A stretch of 6,069 nt of DNA from Bacteroidia bacterium (GCA_021153285.1 JAGKTT010000078.1:1-6069); one strand, 5' to 3'; numbered from the stretch's first letter, positions 1 to 6,069 are shown. Program-made: numbers and translations. The notes: generated by a model from the sequence alone, not told the origin.

Positions 1-10
1 CAATAGTTCG
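1..10 (+). repeat. Left terminal inverted repeat of the IS
   Basis: CAATAGTTCG matches the reverse complement of 1300-1309 at 9 of 10 positions; the one difference is G versus C at position 6. It lies 15 bp beyond the transposase stop codon. The repeat could extend left of the window. Confidence 0.65.
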
Positions 11-25
11 GTAAAATTATAAAAG

Positions 26-1282
26 TTACACCGCGGCGCGAACGCCGTAGAATAAAAGTTCTTTGAAATCAGTGTTATTTAATCGCATGTTCGGAGATTT
101 TCCGGACATTGCAATAAATCGATCCACCATTGCAGCGTTGTGCAGCAGTGTTTTGGTTGAACCGACCGAGAGGGCCATCCCTTGCTGACGGGCAAATGCC
201 CTGGCGAGGTTGACGGAAGTGAGCGAGGCGTTGAAGGCAAACGACAGAGCTTCTTTGTTTCTCGCCTGACAGTGTGTGAGCCCGGTGAACTGCTTGGCAT
301 CGCGGAAGACGAACTCCAACTGGAAACGTGTCCGGTAGATGTCAAAGATGTCACGTGCTGACATCGAGGCGTCGGTTGAGAAGAAGACCTTTCGGGTCTG
401 ACGCTTCTTTTCAGCATCCTCGTAGTCAACCAGGACGACTCGAACTTCACATCCAAGGCTCACAGCCCATACGACAGCCGTGTACATCTTGTATACGAGT
501 TTGCCTTCGGCAGTATAGTCCTCCGAGAAGATGTTCATGTCAAGATTGTTGATATCAACCTTGCCTGCAAACTTCTGAGGACGGCCACGCTTGCCAGTCT
601 TTGGACCTGAGTACAGGTACTTGAGGTTGACGTCATCACGGAAGCGACTTATGAGATTGAAGCCCAGAGACTTCACTCCTGACACAAAGCTCTCTTTCGA
701 GAAGTATGCGTCTGCAACTATGAGCTTGCATATGGACAGCAACTGTTTGCAGTTGCGGTTGAGCATCCTCAGATACCATCCGGTGAGGGAGTCGGGATCT
801 TTCATCCCCTTGGTGCAGTCAGGTTTTCGTCCTCGCTTCTTGTCTGTGAAGGTCTGTTCTGCCTTTAGGAAGACCGAGTCCTTGGCATCGGCGTCAACGA
901 TGGATATGCCAAGTATCTCAAGACCTTTTTTCATGGCAGCCGCACAACCGGACCAGAACCAGTCGATGCCTGGAGTCTTCTTGCCGGACTTGGAGATATA
1001 GCAAGGATCGATGGCTATTGCAATGCGATGTCCCTTTGTCGATTCCAGGAACGACCGGTTGAACGACAGCCAATCGAATGACTTCCTGAAGTTCTGGCGG
1101 AACCGGCTCTCGCATGAGCGACCGCACCTCGCCAACTGGGTGAAGTTGAGTCGTCCGGTATGTGTGAGTATAAGTTCCATGGTCTCGATGAAGAAAGATT
1201 GAAAAGATTTGCTTAAATTTGTCTGGCCGGAGAGGGCTTTCGAAATCATCTCTCTGAGCTGGATAAGGGGCTTGATTTTCAT
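26..1282 (-). CDS. IS4-family DDE transposase
   Basis: This 418-residue transposase would catalyse cutting and strand transfer at the IS ends. The RNase H-like catalytic core is visible. The first acidic residue is D92 in the segment IAIAIDPCYISKSGKK. The second is D191 in VADAYFSKESF. The third sits in the IS4 signature Y-(2)-R-(3)-E-(6)-K, here Y316, R319, E323 and K330 within YRTRFQLEFVFRDAK. Residues 1-85 are probably the N-terminal DNA-binding part, and a basic stretch lies near 148-153 (KKRGRK). The frame is uninterrupted and its length fits the family. The start is the ATG at 1282-1280, 17 bp inside the right inverted repeat, which leaves very little room for its own promoter. Overlapping plus-strand frames are shadows. 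The family call is secure from the signature; the exact IS name is unknown. Confidence 0.93.
   Translation of the reverse strand: MKIKPLIQLREMISKALSGQTNLSKSFQSFFIETMELILTHTGRLNFTQLARCGRSCESRFRQNFRKSFDWLSFNRSFLESTKGHRIAIAIDPCYISKSGKKTPGIDWFWSGCAAAMKKGLEILGISIVDADAKDSVFLKAEQTFTDKKRGRKPDCTKGMKDPDSLTGWYLRMLNRNCKQLLSICKLIVADAYFSKESFVSGVKSLGFNLISRFRDDVNLKYLYSGPKTGKRGRPQKFAGKVDINNLDMNIFSEDYTAEGKLVYKMYTAVVWAVSLGCEVRVVLVDYEDAEKKRQTRKVFFSTDASMSARDIFDIYRTRFQLEFVFRDAKQFTGLTHCQARNKEALSFAFNASLTSVNLARAFARQQGMALSVGSTKTLLHNAAMVDRFIAMSGKSPNMRLNNTDFKELLFYGVRAAV
34..47 (-). terminator. Possible hairpin at the transposase 3' end
   Basis: On the minus strand the last transposase codons form CGGCG-TTCG-CGCCG, a 5-bp GC stem with a TTCG loop. 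A T-rich stretch (CTTTTATAATTTTA) follows about 9 bases later, past the stop codon. The gap between stem and T-run is longer than in a classical rho-independent terminator. It may slow or end transcription, or it may simply reflect codon content. Confidence 0.25.
1214..1221 (+). promoter_or_regulatory. Possible outward -7 box inside the IS
   Basis: TAAATTTG fits the Bacteroidetes -7 consensus TAnnTTTG exactly and points out of the IS toward htrA, about 95 bp before its start codon. No TTG lies at the expected 19-21 bp upstream, so only half the promoter pattern is present. It lies antisense inside the transposase gene. IS elements of Bacteroides are known to activate downstream genes through outward promoters, which is why this box is recorded, but its strength is uncertain. 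Confidence 0.2.
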
Positions 1283-1299
1283 GTCTTGTAACCTAAAGA

Positions 1300-1309
1300 C
1301 GAAGTATTG
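1300..1309 (-). repeat. Right terminal inverted repeat of the IS
   Basis: CGAAGTATTG is the inverted partner of bases 1-10. It lies 17 bp upstream of the transposase start and 6 bp upstream of the htrA start codon, so it marks the junction between IS and chromosome. Confidence 0.65.
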
Positions 1310-1315
1310 TAAAAT

Positions 1316-2761
1316 ATGAAAAGAGGTTTTTTGATTGCTCTGCTTTCCGCATTGGTCGGAGGGCTGACAGCTTATGCTGTAGTGAATGTTATGGCTGGCA
1401 GAATGTCAGGTGCTGTAGTTGAGAATGCTGCTGGAGCGCAGTTCCGCACTGTAAGTCTGACGCATGACGACTGGCCTGATTTTACATATGCGGCTGAAAA
1501 TGCTGTGGACGCTGTCGTATATGTCAAGGTTACATCAGCCGCTTCGTCTGCACAGCAGCAGGCGCCGAGCTCGATATTTGACTTTTTCTTCGGATTTCCT
1601 CAGGGAGGCGGAATGCCACAGCAGAGGGAGAAGGTAGGCAGCGGCTCGGGCGTGATCATCCGCGAAGACGGATATATCGTAACAAACAATCATGTGATTG
1701 ACGGTGCTACCAAAATCGAAGTGACTCTCAATTCGAACCAGACTTATCCGGCGACTTTGGTGGGAACGGATCCTGCTACGGATGTGGCTCTTCTGAAGAT
1801 TGAGGCTGAGGGACTTCCGTATATTCCGTTCGGTGATTCGGACAAGCTCCGTCTCGGTGAATGGGTGATTGCCATCGGTTCTCCTTATGACCTCCGTTCT
1901 ACCATCACTGCAGGTATCGTCAGTGCCAAGGGACGCTCGATGCCGAATTATTCCGGCGAGTTCAAGATCGAGTCTTTTATCCAGACTGACGCGGCCGTGA
2001 ATCCGGGCAACAGCGGTGGTGCGCTTGTAGACAAGAATGGTAATCTTGTAGGTATAAACACGGCCATCATATCCCAGACAGGTTCTTATACCGGATACTC
2101 TTTTGCAGTGCCTTCTAATATCGTGAAGAAGATTGCATACGACCTTATGGACTTCGGAAGCGTGAAAAGAGCTGTCTTAGGCGTTGTAATGCAGCCGATT
2201 GACGAGAAAATCGCGGCTGATCTGAAACTTTCTTCAAGAAACGGCGTATATATTAACGAGGTTTCAAAAAGCGGTGCTGCCGACAAGGCCGGAATCAAGG
2301 CCGGAGACGTTATCATCGCGATAGATTCCACAACCATCACCACCCCTGCATCCCTTCAGGAAGCTGTAAGCAAGTTCTCTCCGGGAGACAATGCCGTGGT
2401 TACCGTTATAAGGGACGGAAAGCAGCAGAAGTTCGATGTGACATTCAAAGGCACGTCACAGGAAAACGGAACGGTAGCAGATGACGGTTCGATAGCTTTC
2501 TACGGCTCGTCCATCAAGGCTGCTTCAGAGGAGACCCTTGCAAAGTACGGACTTAAGAGCGGTGTGGAGATAGTGGAACTCGGTCCTGGAAAACTCATGG
2601 AAGCCGGAGCGCAGGAAGGATTCATCATCCAGTATGTGAATGAACATCAGGTCAAGACCCCTCAGGATGTCATCGACGTTGTGAAGAAGTCAAAGAGGAC
2701 AATTTTCATCGAAGGTGTAACTCCATCGGGAAGGACTGGATATTTCGGCTTCGGAATTTAG
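1316..2761 (+). CDS. htrA: HtrA/DegQ-type periplasmic serine protease/chaperone
   Basis: A 481-residue trypsin-like protease of the HtrA (Deg) family, which degrades or holds misfolded envelope proteins. Residues 1-28 form a signal peptide or anchor: positive MKRG, then a hydrophobic run. The protease domain spans about 50-275 with the catalytic triad H126 (TNNHVID), D156 (TDVALLK) and S233 (GNSGG). A regulatory LA-like loop rich in Phe, Gly and Gln lies near 76-106. PDZ1 is about 285-378, with LGV forming the carboxylate-binding loop. A shorter, more divergent PDZ2 follows at about 395-480. Length and architecture are normal for Bacteroidales. The ATG at 1316 is chosen because the signal peptide starts there; no Shine-Dalgarno site is visible, as is usual in this phylum. 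The IS ends 6 bp upstream, so native control signals are displaced. It is followed by rpoD after 26 bp. Confidence 0.95.
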   Translation: MKRGFLIALLSALVGGLTAYAVVNVMAGRMSGAVVENAAGAQFRTVSLTHDDWPDFTYAAENAVDAVVYVKVTSAASSAQQQAPSSIFDFFFGFPQGGGMPQQREKVGSGSGVIIREDGYIVTNNHVIDGATKIEVTLNSNQTYPATLVGTDPATDVALLKIEAEGLPYIPFGDSDKLRLGEWVIAIGSPYDLRSTITAGIVSAKGRSMPNYSGEFKIESFIQTDAAVNPGNSGGALVDKNGNLVGINTAIISQTGSYTGYSFAVPSNIVKKIAYDLMDFGSVKRAVLGVVMQPIDEKIAADLKLSSRNGVYINEVSKSGAADKAGIKAGDVIIAIDSTTITTPASLQEAVSKFSPGDNAVVTVIRDGKQQKFDVTFKGTSQENGTVADDGSIAFYGSSIKAASEETLAKYGLKSGVEIVELGPGKLMEAGAQEGFIIQYVNEHQVKTPQDVIDVVKKSKRTIFIEGVTPSGRTGYFGFGI

Positions 2762-2787
2762 CGGAAGTATTAACATAAAAGATAAGA

Positions 2788-3648
2788 ATGAGACAGCTTA
2801 AGATTACCAAGTCGATTACAAACCGTGAGAGTGCCTCACTTGACAAGTACCTTCAGGAAATCGGTCGTGAGGAACTCATCACAGTGGAGGAGGAAGTAGA
2901 GCTTGCCCAGAGGATCCGTAAGGGTGACCAGCAGGCGCTTGAGAAACTTACAAGAGCAAATCTCAGATTTGTGGTGTCTGTTGCAAAGCAGTATCAGAAT
3001 CAGGGACTCAGCCTGCCGGACCTTATCAATGAGGGTAACCTCGGATTGATCAAGGCTGCCGAGAAGTTCGATGAAACACGAGGATTCAAGTTCATTTCAT
3101 ACGCCGTATGGTGGATACGTCAGTCTATTCTTCAGGCTCTTGCAGAGCAGTCAAGAATCGTGAGACTTCCTCTTAATCAGGTCGGTTCACTCAACAAGAT
3201 CAATAAAGCGCTCCAGAAGTTCGAGCAGGAGAACGAGCGTATGCCTTCAAGCGAGGAGCTTTCGGATATGATCGATGTTCCAAAGGACAAGATCGCCGAT
3301 ACACTCCGAGTATCAGGTCGCCACGTGTCTGTAGATGCACCTTTCGTTGAGGGTGAGGACAACAGCCTTCTCGACGTGCTTGTGAACAATGATTCTCCAA
3401 GCGCAGACCGAGGACTTGTAAACGAGTCGCTCAACAAGGAGATTGAGAGAGCACTTTCTACTCTTGCTACACGTGAGAGGGAAATCATCAAGTCTTTCTT
3501 TGGAATCGGATGTCAGGAGATGACTCTTGAGGAAATCGGCGAGAGATTCGGACTTACAAGAGAGCGTGTGCGTCAGATCAAGGAAAAGGCGATCCGCAAG
3601 CTCAAGAACAATTCAAGAAGCAAACTTTTGAAAAGCTATTTAGGATAA
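2788..3648 (+). CDS. rpoD: RNA polymerase primary sigma factor (sigma-70 / sigma-ABfr type)
   Basis: This 286-residue protein directs RNA polymerase to housekeeping promoters. Region 1.2 lies at about 16-48 (SLDKYLQEIG onward) and region 2 at about 50-121, including the core-binding segment DLINEGNLGLIKAAEKFD and the -10-recognising, melting segment FKFISYAVWWIRQSILQAL at 100-118. Region 3 is at about 130-205. Region 4 is at about 218-275, with the helix-turn-helix TLEEIGERFGLTRERVRQIK that reads the upstream box. There is no region 1.1 and no long non-conserved insert, unlike E. coli RpoD. This short form is the known primary sigma of Bacteroidetes, which uses TTG / TAnnTTTG promoters. The gene starts 26 bp after htrA and ends one base before argS, so it is probably co-transcribed. 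I found no convincing separate promoter just upstream. Confidence 0.96.
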   Translation: MRQLKITKSITNRESASLDKYLQEIGREELITVEEEVELAQRIRKGDQQALEKLTRANLRFVVSVAKQYQNQGLSLPDLINEGNLGLIKAAEKFDETRGFKFISYAVWWIRQSILQALAEQSRIVRLPLNQVGSLNKINKALQKFEQENERMPSSEELSDMIDVPKDKIADTLRVSGRHVSVDAPFVEGEDNSLLDVLVNNDSPSADRGLVNESLNKEIERALSTLATREREIIKSFFGIGCQEMTLEEIGERFGLTRERVRQIKEKAIRKLKNNSRSKLLKSYLG

Positions 3649-3649
3649 T

Positions 3650-5440
3650 ATGACTCCAGAAAATTTTATCATAGCTAAAGCGTCTGAAGCAATTCAGGCG
3701 CTTTACGCGGTTGAAGTGCCTGCAGCTCAGCTCCAGGTTCAGGTTACCCGTAAAGAGTTTGAGGGTGACTATACGCTTGTTGTCTTTCCACTTCTGAAGG
3801 TGTCGAAGACAACTCCAGAGAATACAGGAAACGCCATCGGAGAGTGGCTTAAGACAAATGTCCCTGAAGTTGCGGGATATAACACTGTAAAGGGCTTCCT
3901 CAATATCTCATTCTCTGAGGTATATTGGAACAGCGTCTTCGCTGAAATTGCTGCTGCAGAGGATTTCGGTCAGCTTGCTCCTACAGGAAAGACCATCATG
4001 GTAGAGTATTCTTCGCCAAATACCAACAAGCCTCTTCACCTTGGACATATCCGTAACAACCTTCTCGGATGGTCTGTTGCAAAGCTTCTCGAGGTATGCG
4101 GTAACAATGTAATGAAGGTGAATCTTGTGAATGACCGCGGTATCCATATCTGCAAGTCCATGTACGCATGGAAGGTTCTCGGAAACGGTGAGACTCCGCA
4201 GTCAAGCGGCAAGAAGGGAGACCATCTTGTAGGTGACTATTATGTGGCTTTCAACAATCTCTATAAGAAAGAGGTTGACGAGCTCGTGGCATGCGGAATG
4301 AGCAAGGAGGATGCGGAGAAGAATGCGCCTTCTCTCAAGGCTGCTCAGGAAATGCTCTTCAAGTGGGAGAACAATGACCCTGAGGTAGTGGAGCTTTGGA
4401 AGACAATGAACGGCTGGGTTTACGAGGGTTTTGACAAGACATACAATGACCTTGGAATCAGCTTTGACAGAACATATTACGAATCTCAGACATATCTTTT
4501 CGGAAAGGCTCTTGTCCAGAAGGGACTTGATGCAGGCATCTTCGAGAAGCAGGAGGACGGATCTGTGTGGTGTGACCTAACTGCAGACGGACTCGACAGA
4601 AAGCTTCTTCTCCGTGGTGACGGTACATCGGTATATATGACACAGGATCTCGGAACAGCCGAGCAGCGTTTCGCTGAGTACAGCCTTGACGAGCATATAT
4701 ATGTCGTAGGAAATGAGCAGAACTATCATTTCCAGGTTCTCAAGCTCATCCTCGGCAAGCTCGGTTTCGACTGGGCTGACAGCATCTACCATCTTTCATA
4801 TGGTATGGTTGAGCTTCCTGAGGGTAAGATGAAGTCGCGTGAGGGAACTGTAGTTGATGCGGATGACCTTATCGCTGCAATGTACAACACTGCTAAGGAA
4901 ACTTCGCTTGAACTCGGAAAGATCGATAATCTCAGCGAGGATGAGCAGGACGCTCTCTTCAAGATGATAAGTCTCGGAGCGCTCAAGTACTTCATCCTCA
5001 AGGTGGATCCGAGAAAGACCATGCTCTTCGATCCTAAGGAGTCTATCGACTTCAACGGAAATACAGGTCCTTTCATCCAGTATACACATGCCCGTATCAA
5101 GTCTATCCTCCGCAAGGCTGATGCCCAGGGTGTCGCACATGATGTGGAGGCGGTGAAGCCGGAGTCTGAGCTTACTCCTAAGGAAATCCGTATCATCAAG
5201 ATCCTCAATACTTTCCCTGCGAAGGTTGCCGAGGCCGGTGCTGCACATTCACCTGCACTTGTTGCAAACTATGCATATGAGCTTGCCAAGGAGTTCAACC
5301 AGTACTATCATGATACTCCTATCCTCCGTGAGGAGAATCAGGCGCTTCTTCAGTACAGACTTGTACTGGTCGAGACAATCGCCAAGGTTCTCAGCAAGGC
5401 AATGTCGATACTTGGCATAAATCTTCCTGAAAGAATGTAG
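3650..5440 (+). CDS. argS: Arginyl-tRNA synthetase
   Basis: A class I aminoacyl-tRNA synthetase of 596 residues that charges tRNA-Arg with arginine using ATP in the cytoplasm. The N-terminal tRNA D-loop-recognising domain (Add-1) is about 1-95. The Rossmann catalytic core holds HLGH at 130-133, within SSPNTNKPLHLGHIRNN, and GTSVYMTQDLGTA at 325-337. The second signature reads KMKSREG (393-399) instead of KMSKS. The C-terminal helical anticodon-binding (DALR) domain begins near 470 with GNTGPFIQYTHARIKSILRKA and runs to the end. The length is full and no key segment is missing. The start codon lies one base after the rpoD stop; AGGA at 3642-3645 may help initiation, and translational coupling with rpoD is likely. 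A strong terminator follows 20 bp after the stop, closing the operon. Confidence 0.97.
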   Translation: MTPENFIIAKASEAIQALYAVEVPAAQLQVQVTRKEFEGDYTLVVFPLLKVSKTTPENTGNAIGEWLKTNVPEVAGYNTVKGFLNISFSEVYWNSVFAEIAAAEDFGQLAPTGKTIMVEYSSPNTNKPLHLGHIRNNLLGWSVAKLLEVCGNNVMKVNLVNDRGIHICKSMYAWKVLGNGETPQSSGKKGDHLVGDYYVAFNNLYKKEVDELVACGMSKEDAEKNAPSLKAAQEMLFKWENNDPEVVELWKTMNGWVYEGFDKTYNDLGISFDRTYYESQTYLFGKALVQKGLDAGIFEKQEDGSVWCDLTADGLDRKLLLRGDGTSVYMTQDLGTAEQRFAEYSLDEHIYVVGNEQNYHFQVLKLILGKLGFDWADSIYHLSYGMVELPEGKMKSREGTVVDADDLIAAMYNTAKETSLELGKIDNLSEDEQDALFKMISLGALKYFILKVDPRKTMLFDPKESIDFNGNTGPFIQYTHARIKSILRKADAQGVAHDVEAVKPESELTPKEIRIIKILNTFPAKVAEAGAAHSPALVANYAYELAKEFNQYYHDTPILREENQALLQYRLVLVETIAKVLSKAMSILGINLPERM

Positions 5441-5459
5441 TAAATGGCGTATAAATCTG

Positions 5460-5498
5460 AAAAGACGGCATGATTCATTGAATTGTGTCGTCTTTTTT
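5460..5498 (+). terminator. Rho-independent terminator of the htrA-rpoD-argS unit
   Basis: AAAAGACGGCA (5460-5470) pairs with TGTCGTCTTTT (5486-5496) over 11 positions with one G-T wobble. The loop contains a further short ATTC/GAAT pairing. A run of six T residues (5493-5498) completes the signal. It begins 20 bp after the argS stop. The A-rich left arm would also allow weak termination in the reverse direction. Confidence 0.85.
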
Positions 5499-5507
5499 AT
5501 ATATTTG
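5478..5507 (+). promoter_or_regulatory. Bacteroidetes-type promoter for the GDPD lipoprotein gene
   Basis: TTG at 5478-5480, a 19-bp spacer, then TATATTTG at 5500-5507 exactly matches the TTG / TAnnTTTG arrangement read by the Bacteroidetes primary sigma factor. Transcription should begin near 5512-5515, giving a leader of about 15 bases before the ATG at 5529. The upstream box lies inside the loop of the argS terminator, so the two signals overlap physically. Confidence 0.65.
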
Positions 5508-5841
5508 GCAATTAAATCGTTATAACGTATGAAAAAATTATTGTTTATCCTTGCTGCTGTACTTCTTGCAGCATGTTCGTCAGAGCCGCAATATGCGACC
5601 AGAGCAGAAAAGCTTCTGGCTGAAATCCATAATCCTGCATCGGATTATGTAATGGTAATCTCTCATAGAGGAGACTGGCGAAACTATCCTGAAAATTCGA
5701 TTCCTGCCATCGAGTCTGTCATAAGAATGGGTGTAGATATCGTCGAGATCGATGTCAAGAGGACTAAGGACGGGGTGCTTGTGCTTTCTCACGACCAAAC
5801 AATCAACAGAATGTTCAATGGCCCACAGATGACACTGATTG

Positions 5842-5907
5842 GACGGGATTATCACAGATTTTCTTATATCAACGAGATTAAACAGATGAAACTGAACTTT
5901 TCCCGTC
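5842..5907. repeat. 7-bp inverted repeat (stem P0) of the terminal element
   Basis: GACGGGA (5842-5848) pairs perfectly with TCCCGTC (5901-5907), closing a 52-base A/T-rich loop. The loop contains CACAGAT (5853-5859) and ACAGAT (5882-5887), echoes of the element's left end. The right arm abuts the next stem at 5908 with no spacer, so the two could stack. Confidence 0.55.
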
Positions 5908-6022
5908 TTAGAGATTTAAGGTGCTATGCACCCAGGGACGTTGTCCCATGATTAGTTCTCTTGGGAAGAAAACAAACGAGTTTGCTTTATTCCAAAGAAA
6001 ACGAATTTTCCAAAATCTCTAA
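5908..6022. repeat. 10-bp inverted repeat (stem P1) enclosing four hairpins
   Basis: TTAGAGATTT (5908-5917) is the exact reverse complement of AAATCTCTAA (6013-6022). Inside are four smaller stems separated by short linkers. In order they are GGTGC/GCACC, GGGAC/GTCCC, an 8-position stem CTTGGGAA/TTCCAAAG with one mismatch (5960-5967 with 5990-5997), and GAAAA/TTTTC (5997-6001 with 6006-6010). Together they give a multibranched fold. A perfect 10-bp match at this distance is unlikely by chance beside the other stems. Confidence 0.6.
5920..5947. other. Two tandem perfect hairpins inside the element
   Basis: GGTGC-TAT-GCACC (5920-5932) and GGGAC-GTT-GTCCC (5935-5947) each have a 5-bp stem with a 3-base loop, and they are separated by only CA. 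They have the same design and are readable on either strand. No T-run follows, so they are not a rho-independent terminator. Confidence 0.7.
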
Positions 6023-6040
6023 TCCTCCGTGTCTCCGTGG

Positions 6041-6069
6041 AATCGGGTTGATGATTAAATGGTGAGAGG
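6041..6069. other. Short right flank, nothing recognised
   Basis: The 29 bases after the element hold stop codons in all three forward frames and no GDPD continuation. They could be the start of chromosomal flank or more of the repeat. Confidence 0.5.

Larger units (their letters stand above)
1..1309 (-). mobile_element. IS4-family insertion sequence, about 1.31 kb
   Basis: A single transposase gene fills almost the whole element and is flanked by short inverted ends: CAATAGTTCG at 1-10, and CGAAGTATTG at 1300-1309, which reads CAATACTTCG in reverse complement (9 of 10 identical). A subterminal GTTACA (25-30) recurs inverted as TGTAAC (1287-1292). The length suits IS4-type elements of Bacteroidales. 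The left end coincides with the first base of the window, so bases further left, and any target-site duplication, cannot be examined. The right end lies 6 bp before the htrA start codon, so the insertion separates htrA from its original upstream region. The open reading frame and signature residues are intact, so the element could be active. Confidence 0.85.
5529..5951 (+). pseudogene. Truncated glycerophosphodiester phosphodiesterase lipoprotein
   Basis: The intact enzyme hydrolyses glycerophosphodiesters to glycerol-3-phosphate and an alcohol. Residues 1-16 are a lipoprotein signal peptide with lipobox LAAC (Cys16), so the product would be lipid-anchored. The first third of the GDPD TIM barrel is present: ISHRGD (44-49), PENSIPA (54-60), the EID of VEIDVKRTKDG (73-75) and LSHD (86-89), which supply metal and catalytic residues. 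GDPD similarity stops at FNG (96-98, base 5822). The remaining 42 residues translate a non-coding repeat and end at 5949-5951. About 140 residues is roughly half the family length, so the barrel cannot close and the product is almost certainly inactive. No frame in the 29 bases after the repeat resumes GDPD sequence. A simple frameshift is therefore unlikely; insertion or replacement by the element fits better. Confidence 0.85.
5823..6040. repeat. Structured non-coding element with related inverted ends (MITE- or REP-like)
   Basis: The left end (5823-5840) begins CCACAGATGACACTGATT. The right end (6024-6040), read in reverse complement, is CCACGGAGACACGGAGG. The two align as CCAC-rGA-GACAC-kGA with few differences, so they act as imperfect terminal inverted repeats of a 218-bp element. 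The interior is almost fully pairable (stems listed separately) and has no plausible gene. From memory, strings like CCACAGAT and CCGTGTCTCCGTGG recur in many Bacteroidetes genomes, often between genes, but copy number cannot be seen here. No target duplication is evident. It interrupts the GDPD gene directly after codon 98. It may be moved by a transposase supplied elsewhere, or may be a remnant; neither is shown. Confidence 0.6.

Noticed and set aside
591..1001. 136-codon plus-strand frame inside the IS
   Set aside because: It is antisense to the transposase catalytic core, which has all signature residues. The translation shows no family features.
2763..2771. GAAGTATT near the htrA stop, identical to 8 bases of the IS right end (1301-1308)
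   Set aside because: It is a short A/T-rich match with no inverted partner and no IS remnant nearby. Chance is the likely explanation.
2788..2850. Missing region 1.1 in RpoD as a truncation
   Set aside because: Primary sigma factors of Bacteroidetes are normally about 286 residues and lack this region. The start context and spacing to htrA fit.
4040..4060. Non-canonical KMSKS (KMKSREG at residues 393-399) in ArgRS as a possible defect
   Set aside because: ArgRS families commonly deviate at this motif, and KMKSREG is, as I recall, the normal form in Bacteroidetes. HLGH and the rest of the core are intact.
4786..5248. Long minus-strand open frames of 140-150 codons antisense to argS
   Set aside because: They lie wholly within a well-conserved ArgRS coding region, have low-complexity composition and no recognisable domain. 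They are shadow frames.
5749..5951. A simple frameshift in the GDPD gene
   Set aside because: None of the three forward frames after base 5822 resumes GDPD-like sequence, and the following DNA has the inverted-repeat structure of a non-coding element.
6025..6039. CTCCGTG repeated twice with 8-bp period, considered as a CRISPR or tandem array
   Set aside because: There are only two 7-bp units with a 1-bp gap. It is part of the element's right end, with no spacers or cas genes.

Overview
The window looks like chromosomal DNA from a Bacteroidales bacterium, family not resolved. The evidence is a short primary sigma factor of the Bacteroides type, an ArgRS whose second signature reads KMKSREG, leaders without clear Shine-Dalgarno sites, a promoter matching the Bacteroidetes TTG / TAnnTTTG pattern, and an IS4-family transposase of the type common in Bacteroides relatives.

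Layout. Positions 1-1309 are a complete or nearly complete insertion sequence. It has 10-bp terminal inverted repeats (9/10 matching) and one minus-strand transposase with D92, D191 and the Y-R-E-K signature. Its right end stops 6 bases before the start codon of an HtrA/DegQ-type periplasmic serine protease (1316-2761). This is followed by rpoD (2788-3648, 26-bp gap) and argS (3650-5440, 1-bp gap). The three genes read in one direction with no internal terminator seen, and end at a rho-independent terminator (5460-5498). They probably form one operon linking envelope protein quality control, housekeeping transcription and arginyl-tRNA synthesis. The IS has displaced whatever lay immediately upstream.

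A Bacteroidetes-type promoter overlapping the terminator loop drives a lipoprotein gene at 5529. This encodes a glycerophosphodiester phosphodiesterase (GDPD) that keeps its N-terminal active-site motifs but breaks off after about 98 residues, where a non-coding element begins.

The last ~250 bases are the most unusual part. They hold a ~218-bp element (5823-6040) whose two ends are related in inverted orientation. Nearly all of its interior can be paired: a 7-bp stem, then a 10-bp stem enclosing four tightly packed hairpins. It resembles dispersed, non-autonomous palindromic repeats of Bacteroidales, and it truncates the GDPD gene. The window starts at an IS terminus and ends just past this element, so both edges may be assembly breaks at repeats. 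I see no tRNA, rRNA, CRISPR array or defence system.
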